The notes beneath the pieces are model-generated. The model saw only the letters and a program-made list of their open reading frames with translations, made no database searches and had not been told where the DNA came from. DNA of 64,000 nt, taken from NCBI GenBank assembly GCA_963735465.1, contig CAVTLA010000001.1:2914001-2978000 (forward strand), given 5' to 3'. The stretch comes from DASZHJ01 sp963735465 (GTDB taxonomy: Bacteria > Pseudomonadota > Alphaproteobacteria > ATCC43930 > CGMCC-115725). Of this stretch, positions 1 to 9,901 are shown piece by piece (the first letter of the stretch is position 1; each line of letters begins with the position of its first letter). The position numbers were made by a program, and so were the translations under genes.

Positions 1-131
1 GGCACCGCGAAGGTCTCGCGGCCTTGACGCAGATGCTGGGCTGGAGCTTCGGCATGCACCGCACCGACCGGCCGGCGACGACGGCGCTGCTGGCGCTCTA
101 TGGCGCGCTGGCGCGCCCGGCGGGGCCATAG
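1..131 (+). CDS. DUF58 domain protein, C-terminal fragment
   Basis: The reading frame entering the window (codons from base 3) ends at TAG 129-131 and encodes about 42 residues. The tail contains LGWSFGMHRTDRPATTALLALY, of which the 'HRTDRP..ALLALY' part is typical of the C-terminus of DUF58/VWA-like proteins encoded next to MoxR AAA+ ATPases. The following gene starts 4 bp later and belongs to the usual MoxR-DUF58-DUF4159 operon, which supports the call. The 5' part lies outside the window. Confidence 0.6.
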   Translation, partial: HREGLAALTQMLGWSFGMHRTDRPATTALLALYGALARPAGP

Positions 132-134
132 GAG

Positions 135-2866
135 ATGCTCAGCCTGGGCAGCCTCGCTTTCGCCGCGCCCTGGATCCTGCTGGGATTCGCGGTGCTGCCG
201 GTCCTGTGGTGGCTGCTCAGGGTGACGCCGCCGGCGCCGAAGCGCGTGGTCTTCCCGGCGCTGCGCCTGCTGCGGGATCTACTGCCCCGGGAGGAGACGC
301 CGTCGAAGACGCCGCTCTGGCTCATCCTGATGCGGATGGCGCTGGCGGCTCTCATCATCCTGGCGCTCGCGCATCCGCTGCTGAATCCCAACGCCCGCTT
401 CGCCGGCAATGGTCCCCTGGTGATCGCGGTGGATGACGGCTGGAGCGCGGCACCGCGCTGGAGCGAGCGGCAGGCCGCGCTCAATCAGCTCGTCTCCCAG
501 GCCGAGCGCGAGGATCGCCGCGTCGTGCTGCTCGGCACCGCGCCGATGCCGGGCGAGACAGCGCCGCCGCCACTCTCCCTGCTGCGGCCGGAAGACGCCC
601 GCGCCGCCGCCGCCGAGATGGTGCCGCGGCCCTGGCCGGTGGACCGCAAGGCGGCGCTCGCCCGTCTCGACGGGCTGCCCCTCGACGGCGCCGCCGTGGT
701 CTGGCTCAGCGACGGTCTCGACGACGGCAGCGCCTATGCCTTCGCCGAGGGACTGACGCGCTACGACAGCCTGCATGTGCTGATGGACGATCCGACGGTG
801 CTGCCGCACCTGGTATCGCCCGGCGATCGGGACGCCAAGGATCTGAGCGTGGTCGTGCATCGCGCCCAGGCGCCCGCCGAGGCGCGCTTCACCGTGCGCG
901 CGGTCGGCGACGACGGCCGCCTCCTCGCCCGCGAGGACGTGCAGATGGCGGCGGACGAGGATACGGCGACGGTGGCGCTCAAGATGCCGGTGGAGCTACG
1001 CAACCGCGCCACCAGCGTGGTGATCGAGGGCGAGGCCTCCGCCGCCAGCACGCTGCTGCTGGACGAGCGCTGGCGCCGGCGCCCGGTCGGCATCGCGGCG
1101 CCGCCCCCCGGCGAGGCCGCGCAGCCTCTGCTGTCCGGCGCCTATTACCTCGAGCGCGCGCTCCTGCCGTTCAGCGAAGTGCGGCGCGCGCCGGTGGCGC
1201 AGCTCCTGCAGCGCGAGATCGCGGTGCTGCTGCTGCCCGACGCCACCACTCTCGAAAGCGCCGATCGCGCGGCGCTGGTGAAATGGATGGACGCCGGCGG
1301 GCTGGTGCTGCGCTTCGCCGGTCCGAACCTGGCGGAGAATCCCGACGACCTCCTGCCGGTGACCTTGCGGCGCGGCGGCCGCGTGCTGGGCGGCGCGCTC
1401 TCCTGGGAGAAGCCGGCGCATCTGGCGCCTTTCGATGCCGACAGTCCGTTCTCCGGCCTCGCGATCCCCGACGACGTGACGGTCAATCGCCAGGTGCTGG
1501 CGGAGCCGTCCCTCGATCTCTCCGGCAAGACCTGGGCGCGGCTCACCGACGGCACGCCGCTGGTCACCGCTGAGAAGCACGGCAAGGGCTGGCTGGTGCT
1601 GGTGCACACCACCGCCGATCCCGAGTGGTCGTCGCTGCCGATCTCCGGCCTTTTCGTCGACATGCTCCGGCGGATCGTGGGATTGAGCCAGGGCGTGGCG
1701 GCGGCCTCCGAGGGACCGCTGCCGCCGGTGGAGACCCTCGACGGGTTCGGCCGCCTCGGCGGCGCGCCGGCGAGCGCGCAGCTGATTGCCGCCGGCGCCT
1801 TCGCCTCGACGCGGGTCAATGCGCGCCATCCGCCCGGCTTCTACGGCACCACCGACGCGCGCCGCGCCCTCAATCTCGCCGGCGCGGTGGACAGTCTGGC
1901 GCCGCTGACGCGGCTCCCCAACGCCGCGGCGCTCACGCCCTACGAGCGCGGCCGCGAGAAGGATTTCCGGCCCTGGCTATTGGGCGGCGCGCTCGGCCTC
2001 GCCCTCGTCGACCTCATCGTCGCCTACGCGCTCCGCGGTCTCCTCGGCGGGCTCTGGCGCCGGCGGCGGGCGAGCGGCGGCGCCGTCGGTGCGCTGCTGG
2101 CGCTCGCGTTGCTGGGCGCGCCCACATCGGTGCATGCCGCCGCCGACGACGACTTCGCGATCCGCGCCACCAGCGAGTTCCACCTCGCCTATATCCGCAC
2201 CGGCGTTCCCGAGGCGGACGACGCGGCGCGCGCCGGCCTTACCGGCCTCGCCGACGTGCTGAACCGCCGCACCGCGGTGGAGAGCGCCCAGCCCATGGAG
2301 GTCGACGTCGAGAATGACGAGCTGGTGTTCTTCCCGCTGCTCTACTGGGTGGTGGTAGAGGGCGAGCAGCTGCCGTCCGCCAAGGCGATCGACAAGCTCA
2401 ACCGCTATCTCGCCAGCGGCGGCACCATCCTCTTCGACACCCGCGACCAGGGCCAGCGCAACTCGGTGAGCGCCTACGAGACGCAACAGCGCCTGCAGCA
2501 TCTCGTCGCCGGCCTCGACGGTACCGCCGCTCGAGCCGCTGCCGCCGGATCATGTCCTGACCAAAGCGTTCTACCTGATGCAGGAGTTTCCCGGCCGCTG
2601 GAGCGGCGGCCGGCTCTGGGTCGCAGCCGGTCGAAGGCAAGGTCAATGACGGCGTCGCCTCCATCATCGTCGGCAGCAACGACTACGTCGGCGCCTGGGC
2701 GGTGGACGCCGACGGCCGGTCATTGAACGCGGTGGTGCCCGGCGGCGAGCCGCAGCGCGAGCAGGCATTCCGCTTCGGCGTCAACCTCGTGATGTACACG
2801 CTGACCGGCAACTACAAGACCGACCAGGTGCACGTGCCGGCGATCCTGGAGCGTCTGGGCCAATGA
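135..2866 (+). CDS. DUF4159 membrane protein with BatA-like N-terminus (two frameshifts)
   Basis: Expected product about 909 residues. The N-terminus has the BatA/TIGR02226-type arrangement: hydrophobic segments at about 7-28 and 60-80 around an Arg-rich loop. A long extracytoplasmic middle follows, then two more membrane segments at about 615-665 and a C-terminal DUF4159 domain (from about 670) with GGTILFDTRDQG. The frame is broken twice by apparent single G insertions, near 2520 and at 2623; the DUF4159 sequence continues intact (PPDHVLTKAFYL, then NDGVASIIVGSND, FGVNLVMYTLTGNYK) to the TGA at 2864-2866. Its stop overlaps the next start (ATGA). Role unknown; envelope function with MoxR/DUF58 is inferred. 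Confidence 0.75.
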
Positions 2867-4964
2867 GCTTCACCGGCTTCACCCTCGCGACCTCGCCGCT
2901 GCTGCCGTGGTGGGTGATCGCGACCTTCGGCGGGCTGGCGCTGCTGGCCCTTGCGGTCGGCGCCTGGCGCCGGGCGCGCGGCACGCTCTGGCGCCTGCTG
3001 GCGACTGCGGTACTGCTGGTGATCCTCGCCGATCCCTCCCTGGTCGAGGAGGACCGCAAGCCCGAGCGCGACGTCGCCGTGGTGGTGGTCGACGACAGCC
3101 CGAGCATGCGCATCGGCGACCGCCGGCAGATGACCCAGCAGGCGCTCGACCAGGTGACGCAGAAGCTGAAATCGTTTCCCGACCTCGACCTCCGCGTGGT
3201 GCATGCGGGCGCGCCCGAGGCGGGCGCCGGCCTCTCCGACACCGGCACGCAGCTCTATACGGCGCTCCAGCATGCGCTCGCCGACGTGCCGAAGCAGCGC
3301 GTCGCCGGCGCGGTGATGATCACCGACGGCGAGGTGCACGACGTGCCCGCCGCCGACCATCTCGATCTCGCCGCGCCGCTCCATGCCCTCATCACCGGCA
3401 AGCCCGGCGAGAAGGACCGCCGGCTGCTGGTGAAGGCGGCGCCGAGCTTCGGTCTCGTCGGCAAGGAAGTGACGGTCACGCTCCGGGTCGACGATCTGCC
3501 CGACACCCTGACGCAGGCGCGCGGCGAGGCGCGGGTGACGCTGCGCAAGGATGGCGGGACGCCTCGGATCTCTCACGCTCCCCATCGGCCGCGAGAACCA
3601 GGTGCAGATTCCCGATCGACCACGGCGGCCCCAATGTCGTCGAGGTCGAGGTGGAGCGCGGTGCCGCAGGAGCTCACCCTCGACAACAACCGCGCCGCCT
3701 TCGTGGTGAACGGCGTGCGCGATCGGCTCAAGGTGCTGCTGGTGAGCGGCGAGCCGCATCAGGGCGAGCGCACCTGGCGCAACATCCTGAAGTCCGATCC
3801 CTCGGTCGACCTCATCCATTTCACGATCTTGCGCCCGCCGGAGAAGCAGGACGGCACGCCGATCCGCGAGCTGTCGCTGATCGCCTTCCCGATCCGCGAG
3901 CTCTTCGACGTCAAGCTCGACGAGTTCGACCTCATCATCTTCGACCGCTATCAGCGTCGCGGCGTGCTGCCGCAATGCCTATCTGGAGAACATCGTGCGC
4001 TTCGTGCGCAAGGGCGGCGCGCTCCTGGATTCCGCCGGCCCCGGCTTCGGCACGCCCATGGGCCTCTACCGCACGCCGCTCGGCGCCATCCTGCCGGCGG
4101 AGCCCACCGGCCAGGTCTTCGAGCAGGGCTTCAAGCCCAAGGTCACCGAGCAAGGCCTGCGCCATCCCGTGACCGCGGACCTGCCCGGCGGCACCGGCGC
4201 CGACGCCAAGGACCCGCGCTGGGGCCGCTGGTTCACGACCGTGGACGCGACGCCCAAGGAAGGCGCCACGGTGCTGAGCGGCGCCAACGACCGGCCGCTC
4301 CTGGTGCTGGACCGCGTCGGCGACGGCCGCGTGGCGCAGCTGCTGTCGGACCAGATGTGGCTCTGGACGCGCGGCTTCGAGGGCGGCGGGCCCCAGGCCG
4401 AGCTGCTGCGCCGGGTGCTCTACTGGCTGATGAAGGAGCCGGACCTCGAGGAGAACGCCCTCACGCGCCCGGGTCGACGGCAATCGCCTGTTGATCGCAC
4501 GGCAATCGCTTGAGCCGGACGATCGCCCGGTGCACGTGACCGGCCCCGACGGCGAGATGAAGATCGTGCCGCTGACGCCGGAGAGCGGCGGGCGCAGCGT
4601 CGCCACGGTGCCGATCGAGGAGAGCGGCCTCTACCGCGTCACCGACGGCACCAACACGGCGCTCGCCGCGGCGGGCGCCCTCAACCCGATCGAGATGTCC
4701 GACGTGCGCGCCACCGACGAGAAGCTCGGCCCCGCCATCAGCGCCACCGGCGGCGGATTGTTCTGGATCGGCTCCGGCACGCTGCCGGACATCCGCCGCG
4801 TCGGCCCCGACCGCGCCGCGGCGGGCCGCTCCTGGATGGGCTTCCGCGCCAATGGCGACTACGTCGTGACCGGCGTCCACGAGACGCCGCTGCTGCCGGG
4901 CCTGCTGGCCCTGCTGCTGGCGCTCGGCACTTTCATTCTCGCGTGGCGCCGCGAGGGGCGCTGA
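2863..4964 (+). CDS. Membrane-anchored VWA / glutamine amidotransferase-like protein (five frameshifts)
   Basis: Expected length about 698 residues. There are N-terminal membrane segments at about 12-30 and 44-60, then a VWA-like domain with a MIDAS-type VVDDSPSMR near residue 76 and a later ITDGE. A class I glutamine-amidotransferase-like region follows (HFTILRPPEKQDGTPIREL and FDLIIFDRYQRRGVLP), then a C-terminal membrane helix and an Arg-rich tail. Apparent single-base insertions at 3556-3558, 3614, about 3660, 3976 and 4466 break the frame, and the family sequence resumes after each. The start overlaps the DUF4159 stop. This is the usual last gene of the MoxR/DUF58/DUF4159 operon. If the breaks are real, it is a pseudogene. 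Confidence 0.7.
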
Positions 4965-5838
4965 CTCTCGCTTTCTCCAAGAGCCACTCTCGGAACGCCT
5001 TGACCCGCGGCAGGCCGCCGTTGGCGCGGGGATAGACCAAGTAATAGGCGCTGCGCCGGGGCACCCGGTCGGGAAAGAGCCGGATCAGCCGGCCGGCGGT
5101 GAGATCCGCCGCCGCCATCGCGCCGCGCGCCAGTGCGATGCCGATCCCCTGGGCCGCCGCCTGCAGCAGCAGGGTCTCGTCGCTGTAGATCGGGCCGCGC
5201 TTCGGCTCCTTGAGATCGAGGCCCATGGCCTCGAACCAGGGCGTCCAGGGCTCGCGCTCGCTGCGCAGCAGGACGAAGCGGCCGAGATCCGCGGGCTTCA
5301 GCGGCAGCATGCCGCCTTTGAGCCGCGGGCTCGCCACCGGAAACACCTCCTCGTCGAAAAGCTTCTCCGCCACGACACCGGGCCAGCCGCCGCGACCGAT
5401 GCGGATCGCGAGATCGACGCCATCGCCGCCGAACTCGGCGAGCGCCAGGGAGGCGCGGATGTTGACGTCGATCTCGGGGTGCGCGGCGTGAAACGAGGCA
5501 AGGCGCGGAATGAGCCAGAGCGAGGCGAAGGACGGCAGCACGCTGAGGGTCAGCACGTGCTGATCGCGGGGAGATGCCACCGCGGCCACCGCCGCCGCGA
5601 GATCGCCGAGCGCATCCCGGATGCCCGTGGCGAAGAGCTGGCCGGCGTCGGTCAGCAGCATCCGCCGCCCCTCGCGGCGGAACAGCGCCACGCCGAGGCC
5701 GGCCTCCAGTGACTTCATCTGGTGGCTGATGGCGCCGTGGGTAAGGTGCAGCTCCTCGGCGGCCCGGCTGAAATTGAGATGCCGCGCCGCCGCCTCGAAG
5801 GCGCGGAGCGCGGCGAAAGGCGGCAGATGGGAGGCCAT
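4933..5838 (-). CDS. LysR-family transcriptional regulator (GcvA-like)
   Basis: 301 residues, the usual LysR length. The N-terminal winged HTH reads FEAAARHLNFSRAAEELHLT at about 14-33, followed by the linker helix and a two-lobed effector-binding domain. The start MASHLPPFAALRAFE matches the GcvA/AmpR branch. The 3' end overlaps the end of the convergent membrane protein by 32 bp. It is divergent from a glutathione S-transferase/PNPOx pair starting 112 bp away, and LysR proteins commonly control the divergent neighbour, so those two genes are the likely targets (inference). The effector cannot be told from sequence. Confidence 0.85.
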   Translation of the reverse strand: MASHLPPFAALRAFEAAARHLNFSRAAEELHLTHGAISHQMKSLEAGLGVALFRREGRRMLLTDAGQLFATGIRDALGDLAAAVAAVASPRDQHVLTLSVLPSFASLWLIPRLASFHAAHPEIDVNIRASLALAEFGGDGVDLAIRIGRGGWPGVVAEKLFDEEVFPVASPRLKGGMLPLKPADLGRFVLLRSEREPWTPWFEAMGLDLKEPKRGPIYSDETLLLQAAAQGIGIALARGAMAAADLTAGRLIRLFPDRVPRRSAYYLVYPRANGGLPRVKAFREWLLEKARVSAPRGATRE

Positions 5839-5950
5839 ACCGATCTGTTAGTTTCATTCATAGTAGACGTCAAAAGGATTCGTTTGAGTGACAGTCAGAC
5901 AGCCCCTATTTCTGGGTGATAGCGTGATCCCCGTTCATAGTGGAGGGGCA

Positions 5951-6596
5951 ATGCTCCGGCTCTATAATTCCCAGGACTCCGGCAATTCCTACAAGCTGCG
6001 CCTGCTGCTGACCCAGCTCGGCCGGGAGTTCGAGCGCATCGACATCGATCTCGTCGGCGGCGAGGCGCAGACCGAGCGATTCCGCGGCCGCAATCCCCTG
6101 GGCCAGACGCCGTTCATCGAATTCGAGGACGGCCGCAAGCTGGCGGAGTTCGAATGCGATCCTCTGGCATCTCGCGGAGGACACGCCGTATTTTCCCGAG
6201 GGGTCCTGGACGCGAGCCCAGGCCCTGCAGTGGATGAGCTTCGAGCAGTACCGGGTCGAGCCCACCATCGGCACGGTGCGCTACTGGACCCATCTCCTGA
6301 AGGTGGCGGATCAGCGGCGGGAGATCGTCACTCAGAAGCGGGGCGTCGCCCAGGCCGCGCTCGGCATTCTCGACCGGCATCTGGCCGAGCATGCCTTCAT
6401 CGCCGGCGAGCGCTACAGCATCGGCGACATCTCCCTCTACGCCTACGGCCATCTAGCGGAAGAGGCGGGAGTCAGCCTGGCTCCCTACCCTGCCCTTCTC
6501 CGCTGGTTCGAGCGGGTCACGTCACAGCCGAACCACATCCCGATCACTGCCGATGTCGGCAACGTCATCCCCTGGCCGGAAGCGAGGAGATCATGA
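5951..6596 (+). CDS. Glutathione S-transferase family protein (one frameshift)
   Basis: Expected product 214 residues. It has an N-terminal thioredoxin-fold domain (LYNSQDSGNSYKLRLLL; NPLGQTPFIEFEDGRKLAE) and an all-helical C-terminal domain (WMSFEQYRVEPTIGTVRYW; IADISLYAYGH-like GDISLYAYGHLAEEAG). The Ser/Asn near residues 8-13 would take the place of the catalytic Tyr/Ser of GSTs. An apparent extra T at 6149-6150 shifts the frame between the two domains; removing it restores the common SNAILWHLAEDTPYFPE region. The stop overlaps the start of the next gene (ATGA), so the two are translationally coupled. The divergent LysR gene is its probable regulator. Confidence 0.8.
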
Positions 6597-7201
6597 GCCG
6601 CGCCTTTGCCCGCATCGCCTTCACCGACTCCGTCAAGGAGGCCCAGCGCCACAGCGGCACCCGCGCCGTCGGCGAGCGGATCGAGAAGCACCCGGTGGCG
6701 AACGACAGCCTGACGCCGCAGCTCGCCGAATTCATCGCCGATCGCGACAGCTTCTTCATGGCGACCGCGAGCCGCGAGGGCTGGCCTTATGTGCAGCATC
6801 GCGGCGGGCCGGCGGGATTCCTGTGCGTGCTGGACCCGCATACCCTCGCCTTCGCGGACTTCGCCGGCAACAGGCAGTACCTGAGCGTCGGCAATCTCGC
6901 CGAGAACGACCGCGTCCACCTCTTCCTGATGGACTGGGTGCATGCGCGGCGCCTCAAGATCTGGGGCCGCGCCGAGGTGGTGGAGGATCCGGCGCTCATC
7001 GCCGCCATGATGCCGGCGGGCTACGACGCCCAGCCGGAGCGGGTGATCCGCATCCATGTCGAGGCCTGGGACATGAACTGCAACCAGCACATCACCCAGC
7101 GCGTCAGCCAGCGGGAGCTGGCGCCCTTCCTCATGGCCCAGACCGAGCGCATCGCCAAGCTGGAGGCGAAGCTCAAGGAGGCCGGCCTGCCGCTGCCTTG
7201 A
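6593..7201 (+). CDS. Pyridoxamine 5'-phosphate oxidase-like flavin protein
   Basis: 202 residues. The central PNPOx-type split barrel is recognisable from FIADRDSFFMATASREGWPY, HRGGPAGFL, DFAGNRQYLSVGNL and VHLFLMDW. This family binds FMN or F420 and includes many uncharacterised oxidoreductases; the HRGGPxGFL and GNRQYxSxGNL signatures are typical of the branch often found beside GSTs. It is coupled to the upstream GST by a 4-bp overlap. The C-terminal ~35 residues are predicted helical and charged. The substrate is unknown. The start ATG is fixed by the coupling. Confidence 0.8.
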   Translation: MSRAFARIAFTDSVKEAQRHSGTRAVGERIEKHPVANDSLTPQLAEFIADRDSFFMATASREGWPYVQHRGGPAGFLCVLDPHTLAFADFAGNRQYLSVGNLAENDRVHLFLMDWVHARRLKIWGRAEVVEDPALIAAMMPAGYDAQPERVIRIHVEAWDMNCNQHITQRVSQRELAPFLMAQTERIAKLEAKLKEAGLPLP

Positions 7202-7300
7202 GGGGCGGCCCTAAAGGCTGGGCGGGATTGGCGTTTTCCATTATGGTGCCGCCGGCCGGCCGTCCCGGGTCCCGGCGCCCACAACCGAAAACCGCGCCCG

Positions 7301-7990
7301 ATGTGGAGATCCGTCCTCGCTCCGATCCACCCGGCCGGGTGGCCCTTCATCCTCGCCGCCGCCGTCCTGGCCCTGATTTTGTTCTGGGTGGGATGGACGC
7401 CGCTGGGCTGGTTGATGGTGGTAGGGACGCTCTGGACCACCTATTTCTTCCGTGACCCCTGGCGGGTGACGCCGACCCGGCCGGGGCTGGTGGTGAGCCC
7501 GGCGGATGGCATGGTGGTGACGACGGACCAGGTCCCGCCACCCAGGGAGCTGCAGATGGGCGAGGCGCCCATGACCAGGATCGGCATTTTCCTCAACGTC
7601 TTCGACGTGCACGTCAACCGCGCGCCGCTGGGTGGTCGCGTCCGCAAGCTCGCGTATACCAAAGGTAAATTCGTCAATGCGAGCCTGGACAAGGCGAGCG
7701 AGGACAATGAGCGGATGGCCATCCGCATCGCGTCGCAGGAGGGACCCGACGTGGCGGTGGTACAGATCGCGGGACTGGTGGCGCGGCGCATCGTCACCAA
7801 GCTCACCGAGGGCCAGGAGGTCGCCACCGGCGAGCGCTTCGGCCTCATCCGATTCGGCAGCCGTACCGACGTCTACCTGCCGCCGGAATGGGCGCCCCTG
7901 GTGGTGGTGGGCCAGCGCGTCATCGGCGGCGAGACCGTGATCGCCGACGCCGTCTCCCGCGAGCCGGCCCGGCAGGGAAGGACGCACTGA
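7301..7990 (+). CDS. psd: Phosphatidylserine decarboxylase proenzyme
   Basis: 229 residues, the short bacterial form. It decarboxylates phosphatidylserine to phosphatidylethanolamine at the inner membrane. Two N-terminal hydrophobic segments anchor it (about residues 10-50). The self-cleavage site is Gly186-Ser187 in RFGSRTDVYLP, where Ser becomes the pyruvoyl group; FLNVFDVHVNRAP carries the conserved DVHVNR. The stop TGA (7988-7990) shares a base with the pssA ATG, giving an operon that makes and then decarboxylates phosphatidylserine. No frame problems are seen. Confidence 0.95.
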   Translation: MWRSVLAPIHPAGWPFILAAAVLALILFWVGWTPLGWLMVVGTLWTTYFFRDPWRVTPTRPGLVVSPADGMVVTTDQVPPPRELQMGEAPMTRIGIFLNVFDVHVNRAPLGGRVRKLAYTKGKFVNASLDKASEDNERMAIRIASQEGPDVAVVQIAGLVARRIVTKLTEGQEVATGERFGLIRFGSRTDVYLPPEWAPLVVVGQRVIGGETVIADAVSREPARQGRTH

Positions 7991-8851
7991 TGCTGAGACG
8001 CCCGCGCATGGGGCCCCGCATGCACGTCAAAGTGCGGCCGCTCCATCTCCCGCTCAATCGCCTGATCCCAAATATCCTGACCCTGCTGGCGCTCTGCGCC
8101 GGCATGACCGGGATCCGCTTGGCCATCGTCGGCAAGTACGAGGCGGCGGTGACGGCGATCATCGTCGCCGGCATCCTCGACGGCCTCGATGGCCGCATCG
8201 CGCGGCTTCTCAAAGGCACCTCGAGCTTCGGCGCCCAGCTCGAACTCGCTCTCGGATTTCATCAGCTTCGGCGTGGCGCCGGCTGTCATGCTCTACATCT
8301 GGACCATGGACAGCCTGCAGAGCTTCGGCTGGGCGGTGGTGCTGATCTATGCGGTCTGCTGCGGGCTCCGCCTCGCGCGCTTCAACACCCAGATCGGCGC
8401 CGAGCTGCCGCCCTATGCCTACAACTTCTTCACCGGCGCGCCGGCGCCGGCGGCCGCCGGCCTGGTCGTCATCCCCATGGTGGCGAGCTTCGAGTTCGGG
8501 GACACCGTCTTCCGCTCGCCCTGGCTCAACTCGGCAGTGATCCTGGCGGTGGCGGCGCTGATGGTGAGCCGGGTTCCGACCTATGCGATGAAGCGCTTCC
8601 GGATTCCGAGCGAGTGGGTGCTGCCGACTCTCCTGGGCGTGGGCACTTTCGCCGCCTTCCTCACCACGGAGCCCTGGCCGACCATGCTGGTGCTGGGTGC
8701 GATCTACATCGGCTCGATCCCGCTCAGCATCCGCTCCTATCAGCGCCTGCGCCGCGCCGCCGAGGAGATGCGGGCGGCGACGCTGCGCGTTGCCAGCGAG
8801 GCCGGCGCTGCGGCACAATCGCGATCGAGCGATCCGCTGTCGTCAAACTGA
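7990..8851 (+). CDS. pssA: CDP-diacylglycerol-serine O-phosphatidyltransferase (one frameshift)
   Basis: Expected product 286 residues. It condenses CDP-diacylglycerol with serine to give phosphatidylserine, the substrate of the Psd encoded just upstream. The CDP-alcohol phosphotransferase motif DGxxAR(x8)GxxxDxxxD reads DGRIARLLKGTSSFGAQL-DSLSD once an extra A at 8243-8244 is removed, so the apparent frameshift falls inside the active site. Several membrane helices follow. The C-terminus MRAATLRVASEAGAAAQS is polar. It starts in TGATG overlap with psd. Confidence 0.88.
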
Positions 8852-8903
8852 AATCATTCTGGCACAGGCGCTCGCGTCGGAACCGATCGGGGGAAAGAGA
8901 TAC

Positions 8904-9893
8904 ATGTCTTGGCTGTCGGTGAACGCGGGCGCGCGCGCCCTTGCGCTCGTGGTCACGCTGTGGAGCGGGGTGGCGCTGGCCCAGTCCGGCGAGATCGTGC
9001 TCTACACCTCGCAGCCCGACCGTATCTCCGACGAGACCCTGGAAGGCTTTCATAAGCTCTATCCGAAAGTGGATGTGCAGGTCTTCCGCTCCGGCACCAC
9101 CGAAGTGGTGAACAAGCTGATGGCGGAGTTCATGGCCGGCGATCCCAGGGCCGACGTCGTCTTCATCGCCGATGCCGTGAGCATGGAGGCGCTGAAGCAA
9201 CAGGGCCGGCTCCTGCCCTATCCCGACGTCGACGTGTCCGCCTACCCCAAGGCGGCCTATGACAAGGACCTGACCTATTTCGGCACCAAGCTGATCACCA
9301 CGGGCATCGTCTACAACACCAAGGCGCCGCGGCCGACCTCGTGGCTCGACCTCCTGGATCCGGCCCTCAAGGGCAAGGTGGTGCTGCCGAGCCCGCTCTA
9401 TTCCGGCGCCGCCGCCATCAACATGGCGGCTCTCGGCGCCGACCCCGCCCTCGGTCGCGACTACTACGCGAAGCTCGCCAAGAACGGCGCGGTGGCGGTG
9501 CCCAGCAACGGCACGGTCCTGAAGCAGGTGGCGGGCGGGCAGAAGATGTACGGCGTCCTGGTGGAGTTCATGGCGCTCAACGCCAAGAACCGGGGCTCGC
9601 CGGTGGATTTCGTCTTTCCAAAGGAAGGCGTCAGCGCGATCACCGAGCCCATTGCGATCCTCAAGACCGCGAAGCATCCGGAGGCGGCACAGGCCTTCGT
9701 CGACTTCATCCTGTCGAAGGCAGGGCAGGAGCTGGCGGCGAAGCAAGGCTTCCTGCCCGCGCGCACCGACGTGACGCCGCCCTTCGGCTTTCCCAAGCCC
9801 GGCGACGTGACCCTGCTGCCCCTCGACATGGCGAAGACCCTGAAGGGCGTGGGCGCGATGCGGGACCGGTTCAGCGAGCTCTTCGGCGGCTGA
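8904..9893 (+). CDS. Iron(III)-type ABC transporter substrate-binding protein
   Basis: 329 residues with a Sec signal peptide (residues 1-26, cleavage after ALA). The mature protein begins QSGEIVLYTSQPDR and continues with the FutA/FbpA-type fold: GTTEVVNKLMAEFMAGDP, VFIADAVSMEALKQQGRLLPY and EGVSAITEPIAILK. This family binds ferric iron, or organic acids/phosphonates in some branches, so the metal is not certain. The start ATG lies 10 bp after a GGGGAAAGAG ribosome-binding site. The membrane permease gene follows within 10 bp, but no ATPase gene is nearby. Confidence 0.85.
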   Translation: MSWLSVNAGARALALVVTLWSGVALAQSGEIVLYTSQPDRISDETLEGFHKLYPKVDVQVFRSGTTEVVNKLMAEFMAGDPRADVVFIADAVSMEALKQQGRLLPYPDVDVSAYPKAAYDKDLTYFGTKLITTGIVYNTKAPRPTSWLDLLDPALKGKVVLPSPLYSGAAAINMAALGADPALGRDYYAKLAKNGAVAVPSNGTVLKQVAGGQKMYGVLVEFMALNAKNRGSPVDFVFPKEGVSAITEPIAILKTAKHPEAAQAFVDFILSKAGQELAAKQGFLPARTDVTPPFGFPKPGDVTLLPLDMAKTLKGVGAMRDRFSELFGG

Positions 9894-9901
9894 GAGCGCG
9901 C

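Noticed and set aside
5888..7201. An apparent GST-PNPOx fusion.
   Set aside because: The single-base insertion in the GST gene places its N-terminal part in the frame of the next gene. The true GST end and the ATGA junction are visible in another frame.
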